Assembly: GCA_947644305.1 (NCBI GenBank)
Contig: CANRYS010000006.1
Location: 1-64,000, forward strand
DNA: 64,000 bases
Origin: an uncultured Roseburia sp.
GTDB lineage: Bacteria; Bacillota; Clostridia; Lachnospirales; Lachnospiraceae
Direction of reading: 5' to 3'
The translations under genes and the position numbers were made by a program. Under the pieces are notes generated by a model, which was not told the origin of the DNA, searched no databases, and saw only the letters and a program-made list of their open reading frames with translations. Shown in pieces: positions 54,400 to 62,563 of the stretch (the stretch's first letter is position 1; each line of letters starts with the position of its first letter).

Positions 54400-57300
54400 A
54401 TGAAACGAATAACAAAACTTATTTTAGGGGGCGCAGTTCTAGGTGCTTTTTCACTGGTGACAGCCTCTATGGTGCCATTGATGGGCGCCCACGCAGAATC
54501 ACCCGACTGGAAATATGGCCTGGGTGACGCGCTGGGCTTCAACGAAAGTACATACGCAACCATTGAAAAAAGTACCAAAAGGGATTCCTGGCGGGAAGGC
54601 TCTGTGACCGCCAACGGTGAGATCGCGTTTATCGAAAGCTGTGATCCCGATGAAGATGTATTTATTTTCAATAATACTAAAATTGTTACCGATGGGACAG
54701 ATATCTATGAGACACCCAAAATCAGTGATATTCTTGACAGCCAGAGAAAAGGCGCTGTCACCCGCACCAACACAAGCGATTTCCCCTGGACCAACGCGGT
54801 AAATAAATACGCTTCCAGCGTGTTTGGAACTTCCTGGGGAACCACATGGTCCCGCCCCTATCAGCCGGCGAGCCAGTATCGTATCAAAAACAACAGCTTT
54901 ACAGAGGCAAACAAAGACAATTATAACCGCTACACCAACTATGAAACAGGCGAAGTCGGCGCTCAGTGGAAGGATGCGGATGGAAACGAATGGAACCGTC
55001 GTTCTTTCGCTTCCCGCAGTGACGATGTCATCGTTACCTACATCGAGGCGCCGGATAATCAAGACCTGGATATCACACTGAGCATAGACCATATGGTGGA
55101 GATGCGAAATCAGGGATCAGTAAATCCAAGGCCTGACTCAGATTACATCGTCACCCAGGACGATAATGGCTATACCATGGGCATGGTGGGCAAATACCCA
55201 GACCAGTACCGAAAGGGTTCTAAGAACCGCACAAAGACGCTGTTTTCCAATGGTGGCTGGGGTTCTGCAACAAGAATCGTCACAGACGGAACCATCGATT
55301 ATCAGGCAGATAAGCGCACACTTACCAATATGAACGGATTTGGTTCCGGCACGATCTCCAATGCCAACGATCCAAAGATCACGATCACCGGTACAAAATC
55401 CGTTATGCTGATCACAAAGGTAGACCGCCAGGATGACGGCTGCAATACGGTACAGGACGTAAAGGAACAGCTCTATGACCGCCTGGTCAGCGAGATCGAT
55501 GCTGTCACAGCAAAATACGAAGTAAAAAGCACCAATGAATCCTATAAAAAATTATTGGACCCCCATGTAAAGATCCACGGTGGAATGTTTGACAACGTCC
55601 GCATCAACCTTTGCCAGACGGAGGACGAAAAAGCCGACCGAAAGCTGACAAATAAAGAGTTGATCAACAAGCAGAATGCCAATAAGGCAGAGATCAACAA
55701 GGCATTTCTGGAGAGAATCTACAACAATGGCCGCTTTGGTCTGATCTGCGCCAGCGGATACCATACCACCAGACTCGGTGCCATCTGGACAGGCGCATGG
55801 AAACCGGACTGGAGCGGAGACTTTACACTGGATGCCAACACGAACCTTCAGGTCTCCGGTATGAACACAGGAAATATGGTGGGTGCCAGTGAGGGCTACA
55901 TCAATTTCATCGTCCGCATGGTGGCAGACTGGGAGACGGATGCACAAAACGTCTACGGAATGACCGATGCCATCAAAGCACCTCCCCGTGTAGATGGAAC
56001 TGGTCAGGCCGGAAGCTACCACTTTATCGACGGGTATCCACATCTCTATGTGAATGGTATCACAGACTGGCTCATTATCCCGATCTTTGAATACTGGCAG
56101 TGTTATGGAGATCAAGAGATTCCGCTGGGCAAGGATATCGACCTGGAGAGGAATCAGCACGTACTGGACTGGTCCGACGAAGATGTGGAAAGAATCCGCA
56201 ACACGGGCAAGATGAAGCTGGTGGAGGACATCCTGTATCCTATGCTTAACAAGACGATGAACTTCTGGCTCCAATATGTGGATGAGCGCTATTATACGGA
56301 CGGAAGTGGTAATATTCATCTCGATGACGGAACCACATTGTCCGAGGCTATCGCCTCTGGTGACACGGCTGCAAAATATCTCTTCTCACCGGGATATTCC
56401 CCAGAAAACTCCCCGGAGGGCGCCGCTGATAATTCCATCTATGCCCTGGCTTACAATACAACCATGGATATATCAGCCACACACGATACCTTATTTATGG
56501 CAAGAGCAATCCTGGACGTGGTGAAACCTTCGGATGCCGCTGACAAGTTAATGAGATGGAATACCTTTGAGAGCAGAATTCCAGAATATTTATACGCTGA
56601 CACGGGAGAACTGAAAGAATGGGCGACGGAAAATCTCGGTGAAAAGCACCGTCACAGACACGTCAGCCATGCCTATCCGGCGTGGCCCGGCTACGAGTCT
56701 CAGACAGACGACAATCTACGTGACGGTATATTAAAGGCGATGTCTTTCCGCTCCGCAGCATATGGTGGAAAAGAAGCCTCTGAATCCCATGGCCCCACCC
56801 ATAAGGCACTGGTGGCAGCACGTCTGAAGGATTCAGAAAGCCTGGATTCTGTACTGCGGTATCTGATGACCAGCAATTATCAGTACAGTTCCATGATGAC
56901 CTCTCACAATGACAACCACAGTTCTACCTATTGTACCGATTCCGCCTTTGGAATCATGGGAGCTGTCAATGAATCCCTGCTCTACTCAAACACCGGAGAG
57001 ATAGAAGTTCTCCCGGCACTGTTAGATTCCATGGGAAGCGGAAGCATCACCGGTCTGAGAGCCAGATGTAACGCAGAAGTCAACAACATTTCCTGGGATA
57101 TCGCTGCCAAAAAGGTTTCTGTCACCGTAACATCCGATCAGGAGCATAACAAAATCGCCCTATCCTGCGGCCCTGCCTGGAGTGAGGCAAAGATCAATGG
57201 AGCAAAACAGGTGATTCGATATACCCCACAGGATAAAGCTTACATTCTGCTTGAAGTGAACAAAAATGAGTCCATAACTGCAGAATTTACCTTGGGCGAT

Positions 57301-57888
57301 CAGATACGCATCTCCACCTCAACTAATACAGATCAGAGAGTCCATGCCGGTGACAGTCTGGAATTTACAGCAGACTATACTTCCCTTTCCGGAGAGGCTG
57401 GTACCGTTTCCTGGCATGTAACCGATGCCAGCAATAACCAGAATCTAGAAGACGCCAGCATTTCCCCAGAAGGAAAATTCACGGTGCCGGAAAGTGCAAA
57501 GGGCCGGATGCTGAAAATATTTGCTACCTCATCTGACGGTTCTACTGTGTCCAACGAAATCATTCTACATGTTTCTGCGAACTCCGCTGGCTCATCGGAT
57601 ACGGAAGAAGCATTTATGGCATATGCAGGACTGGAAAGAGGAAACATTGGAATTTACCTGTCAAACAACGGTCAAAACAAGAAAATTTGGGCAGTGTGGA
57701 CGGCCTATGATTCCTCTGGCGCCATGGTTGATCTGTCAGAACAGATCGTCGAGCTGGGAGCAAATGAGTACAAAAAACTTTCCATCCCGGCGCAGTGGAA
57801 TAACGACATACACCAGTCTTCTGTATTCTTGTGGGATGCGGACAGTTTAGTGCCATACATGCCACAGATACCGATTACTGTCGGCTAA
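54400..57888 (+). CDS. Secreted GH95-like glycosidase (alpha-L-fucosidase/galactosidase family) with C-terminal Ig-like domain
   Basis: 1162 aa with a signal peptide (about 1-31). An N-terminal beta-sandwich (about 35-290) is followed by an (alpha/alpha)6 catalytic domain (about 385-830). The Asn pair appears in DANTNLQVSG, HRHVSHAYPAWPG is the family histidine signature, and STYCTDSAFG holds an Asp matching the catalytic region. The usual ELF site for the acid Glu reads HDTLF, so the acid may be Asp or lie elsewhere, making the sequence a divergent member. The C-terminal part includes an Ig-like domain (about 965-1060). GH95 members cleave alpha-1,2-fucose or L-galactose. ATG 54400 follows GGAGG. 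It may act with the galK/galE cluster on fucosylated glycans. Confidence 0.82.
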   Translation: MKRITKLILGGAVLGAFSLVTASMVPLMGAHAESPDWKYGLGDALGFNESTYATIEKSTKRDSWREGSVTANGEIAFIESCDPDEDVFIFNNTKIVTDGTDIYETPKISDILDSQRKGAVTRTNTSDFPWTNAVNKYASSVFGTSWGTTWSRPYQPASQYRIKNNSFTEANKDNYNRYTNYETGEVGAQWKDADGNEWNRRSFASRSDDVIVTYIEAPDNQDLDITLSIDHMVEMRNQGSVNPRPDSDYIVTQDDNGYTMGMVGKYPDQYRKGSKNRTKTLFSNGGWGSATRIVTDGTIDYQADKRTLTNMNGFGSGTISNANDPKITITGTKSVMLITKVDRQDDGCNTVQDVKEQLYDRLVSEIDAVTAKYEVKSTNESYKKLLDPHVKIHGGMFDNVRINLCQTEDEKADRKLTNKELINKQNANKAEINKAFLERIYNNGRFGLICASGYHTTRLGAIWTGAWKPDWSGDFTLDANTNLQVSGMNTGNMVGASEGYINFIVRMVADWETDAQNVYGMTDAIKAPPRVDGTGQAGSYHFIDGYPHLYVNGITDWLIIPIFEYWQCYGDQEIPLGKDIDLERNQHVLDWSDEDVERIRNTGKMKLVEDILYPMLNKTMNFWLQYVDERYYTDGSGNIHLDDGTTLSEAIASGDTAAKYLFSPGYSPENSPEGAADNSIYALAYNTTMDISATHDTLFMARAILDVVKPSDAADKLMRWNTFESRIPEYLYADTGELKEWATENLGEKHRHRHVSHAYPAWPGYESQTDDNLRDGILKAMSFRSAAYGGKEASESHGPTHKALVAARLKDSESLDSVLRYLMTSNYQYSSMMTSHNDNHSSTYCTDSAFGIMGAVNESLLYSNTGEIEVLPALLDSMGSGSITGLRARCNAEVNNISWDIAAKKVSVTVTSDQEHNKIALSCGPAWSEAKINGAKQVIRYTPQDKAYILLEVNKNESITAEFTLGDQIRISTSTNTDQRVHAGDSLEFTADYTSLSGEAGTVSWHVTDASNNQNLEDASISPEGKFTVPESAKGRMLKIFATSSDGSTVSNEIILHVSANSAGSSDTEEAFMAYAGLERGNIGIYLSNNGQNKKIWAVWTAYDSSGAMVDLSEQIVELGANEYKKLSIPAQWNNDIHQSSVFLWDADSLVPYMPQIPITVG

Positions 57889-57911
57889 CAACAAACAATA
57901 CGTGGATATTT

Positions 57912-57953
57912 AAAAATGCTATGCAGTGGTTTCCCCACCTGCATAGCATTTTT
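57912..57953 (+). terminator. Rho-independent terminator after the GH95-like gene
   Basis: AAAAATGCTATGCAG pairs perfectly with CTGCATAGCATTTTT, with an inner GTGG/CCAC pairing, followed by T-rich sequence. It lies 23 bases after the stop. Confidence 0.9.
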
Positions 57954-58016
57954 GTCCTTCACGCATGACAAATACTTACATATTATATGAATAAAAGACA
58001 AAACAGAGGACTAAAT

Positions 58017-58523
58017 ATGTACGATTGTAAGTATATTGGAAAAATCCTTCAACAGGCATCTCCTCAGGCAACTGCCAACATCACAGGCTCCAAAAAGGCA
58101 AAAAATCTGAGAGGAAGAGTTGCCTTTTATGATATCGGAAATGCTGTTCTGGTTTCCACCTCCCTTACCGGGATCCCATATCGAAATGGCTACTGCCAGT
58201 ATCCGGTCCTTGGGCTGCATATCCACGAAGGCCGCTCCTGCAGCGGCAATAAAGAAGATCCCTTTGCCGATGCCGGCAGCCACTACAATCCCCATGACTG
58301 TCCACACCCAAACCATGCCGGCGATCTGCCGCCTGTCTTTGTAAATGAGGGCATGGCATGGAGCGCCGTCATTCTCACCAAGTTCACCATAAAAGAGATT
58401 CTTGGAAGAGTGGTCATTCTTCATTCCATGCCAGATGATTTTCACAGTCAGCCTTCTGGAAACTCAGGAGAAAAGATCGCCTGTGGCATCATCCGCAGAA
58501 ACTCTCCCAGGACACTGGACTGA
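58017..58523 (+). CDS. Cu/Zn superoxide dismutase-like protein
   Basis: 168 aa without signal peptide. The metal sites match the family: GLHIHEG (two Cu His), AGSHYNP (bridging His), CPHPNHAGDLPP (zinc His, His and Asp) and LHSMPDDFHSQPSGNSG (Cu His). The conserved CGIIRR end supplies the disulfide Cys and Arg. It could dismutate superoxide, which is unusual for a strict anaerobe, or have lost activity. ATG 58017 follows AGAGG by seven bases; the frame opens ten codons earlier. It stands alone, convergent with the next gene. Confidence 0.85.
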   Translation: MYDCKYIGKILQQASPQATANITGSKKAKNLRGRVAFYDIGNAVLVSTSLTGIPYRNGYCQYPVLGLHIHEGRSCSGNKEDPFADAGSHYNPHDCPHPNHAGDLPPVFVNEGMAWSAVILTKFTIKEILGRVVILHSMPDDFHSQPSGNSGEKIACGIIRRNSPRTLD

Positions 58524-58545
58524 CAAAACAATCCGTAGCATTCGT

Positions 58546-58573
58546 TGGGGGCAAAATACCTTTTGCCCCCAAA
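58546..58573 (+). terminator. Stem-loop terminator after the SOD-like gene
   Basis: The 12-bp stem TTGGGGGCAAAA/TTTTGCCCCCAA has a four-base loop. It is followed by AATCTTTATTT, so a moderately U-rich tail on the plus strand. Confidence 0.75.
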
Positions 58574-58592
58574 ATCTTTATTTCATATAATT

Positions 58593-59174
58593 TTAAAAAA
58601 TAATATTTCCTCCTCCTAACTGACCAAGGGCAAAAAATTCCGCCGCCGGGCATGGTCCAACATATCGTTTTCCGGTCTCCAGGAATTCTGTGTAAGCCTC
58701 CCTGTGCAATGCCCGTTTCTCGTAATAGATCTCCATTTTTTTCTTTCTTAACAGAATCTTCATCATTTGATCTTTGCGTTCCTTCCGACGCTCTCTGGCT
58801 CTCTGTATACTAAACTCCAACTGCGCCCCCGCATTACTCTTTTCCCTTAATACCTCAAAGCGCATGCTCTCTAGAACCATTTTCTCACAGTCCGGATCGT
58901 TTTTCATCTCCGCCAGGGCAAGGTCGCTGAACTTTACCGAAAGCAGCAACGAGTATTCTGGCAAAAAGGGGAACATTTTCCTTATCTTCTCCTGAATGTA
59001 TTCCCGGTACTCCTCAAATGTCATCTCCTTTGGATCCTTTTTTGCTGCTGCCGCCCGAATCTGAGCCTTAAATCCATCTGGCCTGTCTAGATCCTTCTCA
59101 TTTCCAGTCTCTTTTTTTCTGATCTCAATGCTTCTATTGTGCGCCGCATATTCGGCCAATATCGAATTTTGCAT
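58593..59174 (-). CDS. Conserved helical protein of unknown function
   Basis: 193 aa, no signal peptide or membrane helix. It is mostly charged helix with an N-terminal HNRSIEIRKKETGNEKD and a middle SVKFSDLALAEMKNDPDC, followed by a coiled-coil-like basic stretch (QRARERRKERKDQMMKILLRKKKME). The family style is known in Lachnospiraceae, but I cannot name it. GGGAGGAGCACA precedes the ATG. It is downstream of the HD-GYP gene on the same strand but separated by a terminator. Confidence 0.72.
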   Translation of the reverse strand: MQNSILAEYAAHNRSIEIRKKETGNEKDLDRPDGFKAQIRAAAAKKDPKEMTFEEYREYIQEKIRKMFPFLPEYSLLLSVKFSDLALAEMKNDPDCEKMVLESMRFEVLREKSNAGAQLEFSIQRARERRKERKDQMMKILLRKKKMEIYYEKRALHREAYTEFLETGKRYVGPCPAAEFFALGQLGGGNIIF

Positions 59175-59235
59175 TGTGCTCCTCCCTCTTTCAAATTACT
59201 TTTTACTACCTTTTGTACATTTCCATATACGGAAA

Positions 59236-59291
59236 AAGGACAGCGCTTTCCAATCAATCTTTTTTCAATCCATTGAAAACACACTGTCCTT
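59236..59291 (-). terminator. Terminator after the HD-GYP gene at 59382
   Basis: AAGGACAG/CTGTCCTT ends a longer imperfect stem and is followed on the minus strand by TTTCC. It lies about 90 bases after the HD-GYP stop. Confidence 0.65.
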
Positions 59292-59381
59292 AGTCACTAT
59301 GGCTTTGTATTATATATATCGGAAATTGTTTAAAAAAAATTAGTAAAAAAATCCAGTTCTCAAACTTCTCCTAAATGAATA

Positions 59382-60275
59382 TTAAAATCTAATCTCTTCT
59401 CCATCTTCGTTTCGTAGATACGCTTCCACTCTAGGTCGAATCCTTATGAATGCCTGTGCCACAACGGGATCAAAATGACTGCCGCTGGACTCCTGTATGA
59501 TGCTATATGCCTTCTCTACAGACATGGCCTTCTTATAGCACCGTTTGGAGATCAGGGCATCAAACACATCCGCCACCGCCATGATCCGGGCACAAAGCGG
59601 AATTTCTTCTCCTTGGAGCCCATCTGGATAGCCCGATCCGTCCCATTTTTCATGATGGTATCTAGCTACTTGATGAGCCATATCCAGATACTCCCTGTCA
59701 TCAATGGCTCCCATCGTAACATCGATGATCTTTCCGCCCTCGGACGCATGCATTTTCATCCGCTCAAATTCCTCGTCCGTCAGTTTTCCGGGTTTTTGGA
59801 GAATGGTGTCTGATATCTTGATCTTTCCAATGTCATGAAGTGGCGCCGCTTTCCACAGATTCTCCATGTAAACTGCGTTAATCACCTCTTTATAAGGGAC
59901 TTCCTGAGAGAGCTCTTCTGCGATCATTTCCGCATAGGCGCTAGTCCGCTTCACGTGCTCCCCGGTCTCTCCATCCCGGCTCTCGATGAGATTCGCCATG
60001 CCAACAATGGTCTTGTACTGCATATCCATGATCCGCTGATTGTTTTCGTAACTCTCCATAAGCTGGCGGTTGACGATTTTTCTGCCACTTCGGTAGACGA
60101 TAATAAGGCAGTTCAAAAGGACAATCACAATGATACCGATCGCCCCATTGCGCCAGATTTTGATCTGAGCCAGTTCTTCCTCCATATCCCCCTTAGCTGC
60201 ATCCACCACCTTCTTCGTGCGCTCATAATACTCATTAAAGGCATCGTTTGCTTCTTCCAAATGCTCTTCCATCAC
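59382..60275 (-). CDS. Membrane HD-GYP phosphodiesterase, C-terminal part of a gene split by an in-frame TGA
   Basis: 297 aa from GTG 60275 (or ATG 60272). It contains the end of an extracellular helical bundle, a transmembrane helix (about 45-67) and an HD-GYP domain (about 90-285): HDIGKI, RYHHEKWDGSGYPDG and RIMAVADVFDALIS. The frame is continuous with the upstream 111-codon part (60378-60713); only the TGA at 60378-60380 and 34 further codons lie between. No Shine-Dalgarno precedes the internal start, so independent translation is doubtful. Whole protein: TM, four-helix-bundle sensor, TM, HD-GYP. It pairs with a solute-binding lipoprotein gene upstream. Confidence 0.8.
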   Translation of the reverse strand: MMEEHLEEANDAFNEYYERTKKVVDAAKGDMEEELAQIKIWRNGAIGIIVIVLLNCLIIVYRSGRKIVNRQLMESYENNQRIMDMQYKTIVGMANLIESRDGETGEHVKRTSAYAEMIAEELSQEVPYKEVINAVYMENLWKAAPLHDIGKIKISDTILQKPGKLTDEEFERMKMHASEGGKIIDVTMGAIDDREYLDMAHQVARYHHEKWDGSGYPDGLQGEEIPLCARIMAVADVFDALISKRCYKKAMSVEKAYSIIQESSGSHFDPVVAQAFIRIRPRVEAYLRNEDGEEIRF

Positions 60276-60377
60276 CGTACATACATAATATTCTGCTGAC
60301 TTGAACGCACCATCACGACTAAACTTTAAGGCGATGTCGATCTGGGTATCAAAACCGTTATAGCTATTTGTAACCTG

Positions 60378-60713
60378 TCAGAACAAATCCTTCTCCTCTG
60401 CAGTGGTAAGCCGGGATTCAAAACGCCGGAACAGCTCACGGATCTCTTTGTCGAGCTCCTCCACCCGCTCTTCATAGATCTCATTCTTGCTCTCATCCGT
60501 ATTTACTACATGACTCGCCACCTGTGCCTGGATACGATACATGCGCTGATTGATCTCCGATAAGATCCTGCGGTTTTCAATATAGCCGTCAATCAGGTTG
60601 TTATATTTGTTGGTGATATCCTCCATATCCATCAAAACCACAAAAAAACACCCAAAACTTACGATCGCCGCAATAATGACGGCAAAAAAGATACGCTTTG
60701 TAATCCCCCTCAC
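60378..60713 (-). pseudogene. N-terminal four-helix-bundle sensor part of the split HD-GYP gene
   Basis: 111 aa from GTG 60713, ten bases after GGAGG. A transmembrane helix (about 8-30) is followed by a 4HB_MCP-like extracellular region (RILSEINQRMYRIQAQVASHV) that ends abruptly at TGA after EEKDLF. Reading through that stop gives QVTNSYNGFDTQIDIAL and runs into the HD-GYP part in the same frame. A complete 4HB sensor would need both parts. Either the gene has been inactivated by a nonsense change, or the stop is bypassed. Confidence 0.75.
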
Positions 60714-60748
60714 TCTACACGCACCTCCTTACTTCTCTGGTACAGCCT

Positions 60749-61984
60749 TTAGTTCTCCTTAAGTGGGGCCTCTGTCTCCTCCACAAGATCATCCAGAACA
60801 TCCTGGAGTGCCAGATTATCTTTATTTCCTGATACCATGATCATACCAAATGCCGTAGAAGCATCCCAAAAATTTCCCCCTACGTTTTGAACGATACTAT
60901 ATTGTCTCTGATCCAGAAGCGCCTTTAACGCCGGAGACTTCTGTACACTTTGCGACTGCGCCGCCTTGATATTTGCCGGTCCTTCACCAGTCCCTTCATA
61001 AAACCGTTTTTGATTCTGTTCATTGGTGAGCCAGATCGCCAGCTTCTGCGCCCACTCGGGATGTTTCGTCGTCGCATTTACCCCCATAAGTTTATAACCA
61101 GAAAAGCTTGCCATCTGTACCTGATCTCCCAGAATCGTATAGGTGGGCAGCTTCGCCGCCGCATAATGGTTTCCATAGGTTTTACTCACAATATCTACAT
61201 TCCAGGTGCCGCTTACTCCGGCAATGATCTCTCCCTTTTCTACTCCTTCTCTGAACTCATCGTTGTTGCCGCTGAAAAATGCTTCACTTGAAGAGATTCG
61301 GAGCATCGCCTCCGCCACATCTGTTCCCGCATACTTCCCACTTTTTTTATTCCAGTTACACTGATTCGTAACTCTGTCAGAATTCAGCTTCAGTTCAAAT
61401 CCCGCACCACCAAAGAAAGAATAAATATACCACCCACTGGACCAGTCCATATATACTTTTTTTCCAGCTTTCTCCGCCACCTTCAAAATCTGGTCGAAGC
61501 TCTTTATATCTTTTTCACTAAAATACTCACTATTATAATACAAAAAATACCCGTTGGAAGCGGTCTTCGGACACGCATAGAGCTGTCCCTCACACATCGC
61601 ACTCTGAACTGCTGGCGAATCCTCCCCGCCACTCTCCGAAATCACCTTATCCGTTCCAAAGGTAATAGGCAGAAGTGATTTATGGGAAACCAGCTCATAG
61701 AGCTGATCATCCACAAAGGAAAAAACGTCTGCACTTCCCTCTACATTTTTTAGATAGTCTCCTTTAAAATCATTTTCATCTTCTACCCCAATATGTATAT
61801 CGATCTCCGCCTGGTCTTTGTAATTCTCACAAAACTCATCCGACATCTCTCTCAATAATTCCTGGTTCCCCTCCGGTCCCCATAATTTTAAAGACACAGT
61901 TTCTTTCGGCTCTCCCTTATGACAAGAACATAGTAGTCCGCATGCTGCCATTATGCACAGCATTAACTTTACCCCTTTTCGCAT
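60749..61984 (-). CDS. Extracellular solute-binding lipoprotein (carbohydrate ABC-type)
   Basis: 411 aa. The lipobox LLCSC places the lipid-anchored Cys near residue 21. The mature protein has the periplasmic-binding family 1-like fold: KLWGPEGNQELL, LYACPKTASNGYFLYYN, GVSGTWNVDIV and a C-terminal WAQKLAIWLTNEQNQKRFYE. Carbohydrate ligands are usual for this family. No permease or ATPase gene is adjacent; instead the split membrane HD-GYP gene follows after 35 bases, which suggests a sensory rather than transport role. AAAGGGGGAAATGAC precedes the ATG. Confidence 0.88.
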   Translation of the reverse strand: MRKGVKLMLCIMAACGLLCSCHKGEPKETVSLKLWGPEGNQELLREMSDEFCENYKDQAEIDIHIGVEDENDFKGDYLKNVEGSADVFSFVDDQLYELVSHKSLLPITFGTDKVISESGGEDSPAVQSAMCEGQLYACPKTASNGYFLYYNSEYFSEKDIKSFDQILKVAEKAGKKVYMDWSSGWYIYSFFGGAGFELKLNSDRVTNQCNWNKKSGKYAGTDVAEAMLRISSSEAFFSGNNDEFREGVEKGEIIAGVSGTWNVDIVSKTYGNHYAAAKLPTYTILGDQVQMASFSGYKLMGVNATTKHPEWAQKLAIWLTNEQNQKRFYEGTGEGPANIKAAQSQSVQKSPALKALLDQRQYSIVQNVGGNFWDASTAFGMIMVSGNKDNLALQDVLDDLVEETEAPLKEN

Positions 61985-62057
61985 GTCATTTCCCCCTTTA
62001 GTATTTTATCCATATTGATCAAAAATTTACAAGTATAAAAGCTAGAAATCCTATTCT

Positions 62058-62087
62058 ATTATACTACAATACAACAGCTAAAAGCAA
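62058..62087 (-). promoter_or_regulatory. Promoter of the binding-protein/HD-GYP operon
   Basis: Minus-strand TTGCTT, 18-base spacer, consensus TATAAT, about 75 bases before the lipoprotein start. Confidence 0.6.
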
Positions 62088-62162
62088 CACAATATGTAAA
62101 TGTTTCTTAAAATTTGGTAGCATTATTGACACATTTTTATCTTTTCAAAGATTAACCAAACG

Positions 62163-62230
62163 AAAAAGAACTTCATTTTCAGCCACTGCGAAAAACAAAA
62201 TGTTATTCCAGCAGTGAAAGAACATGAAGT
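62163..62230 (-). terminator. Terminator after yajC
   Basis: ACTTCAT and CACTGC pair with GCAGTG and ATGAAGT through an imperfect long stem, followed on the minus strand by TCTTTTTCGTTT. It ends the tgt-yajC transcript. Confidence 0.8.
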
Positions 62231-62265
62231 CCTGTTTTGATTCCATAAAGATTTGGATTAGGTTT

Positions 62266-62535
62266 TTACTCTGCCTTCTCCACCTCTACAATTGCTTCTT
62301 TTTTCATAGGAATACGGCAGTTTTTGTTGCTTCCGAACTCAACGATCACGACATCGTCGGTCATGTCGATGACAACACCATAGAAGCCGCTGGTTGTCAG
62401 AATACTGTCACCAACTGCCACAGCGGATACCATCGCTTCGTGCTCCTTCTCTTTTTTTCTCTGTGGACGGATCATCAAGAAATAAAATACTGCGATGATA
62501 ACCACCCATGCAAAAAGCATGTAATACGTCTCCAT
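62266..62535 (-). CDS. yajC: Preprotein translocase accessory subunit YajC
   Basis: 89-aa single-pass protein associated with SecDF-YidC. One N-terminal helix (about 6-23, LFAWVVIIAVFYFLMIRPQRKK in shortened view) ends in the RPQRKKEKE boundary typical of the family, followed by the soluble GDSILTTSGFYGVV domain. It follows tgt by 28 bases, the common arrangement tgt-yajC. Confidence 0.93.
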   Translation of the reverse strand: METYYMLFAWVVIIAVFYFLMIRPQRKKEKEHEAMVSAVAVGDSILTTSGFYGVVIDMTDDVVIVEFGSNKNCRIPMKKEAIVEVEKAE

Positions 62536-62563
62536 TTTCGTACCTCCTGAATACTGTTCAGAT

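Noticed and set aside
55552-56319. Long antisense frame inside the GH95-like gene
   Set aside because: It is a shadow of a strongly supported coding region and has no start signals or recognisable domain.
60276-60380. Selenocysteine insertion at the in-frame TGA of the HD-GYP gene
   Set aside because: No SECIS-like hairpin with the usual loop follows the TGA, no Sec-utilisation gene is in the window, and the family has no Sec position here.
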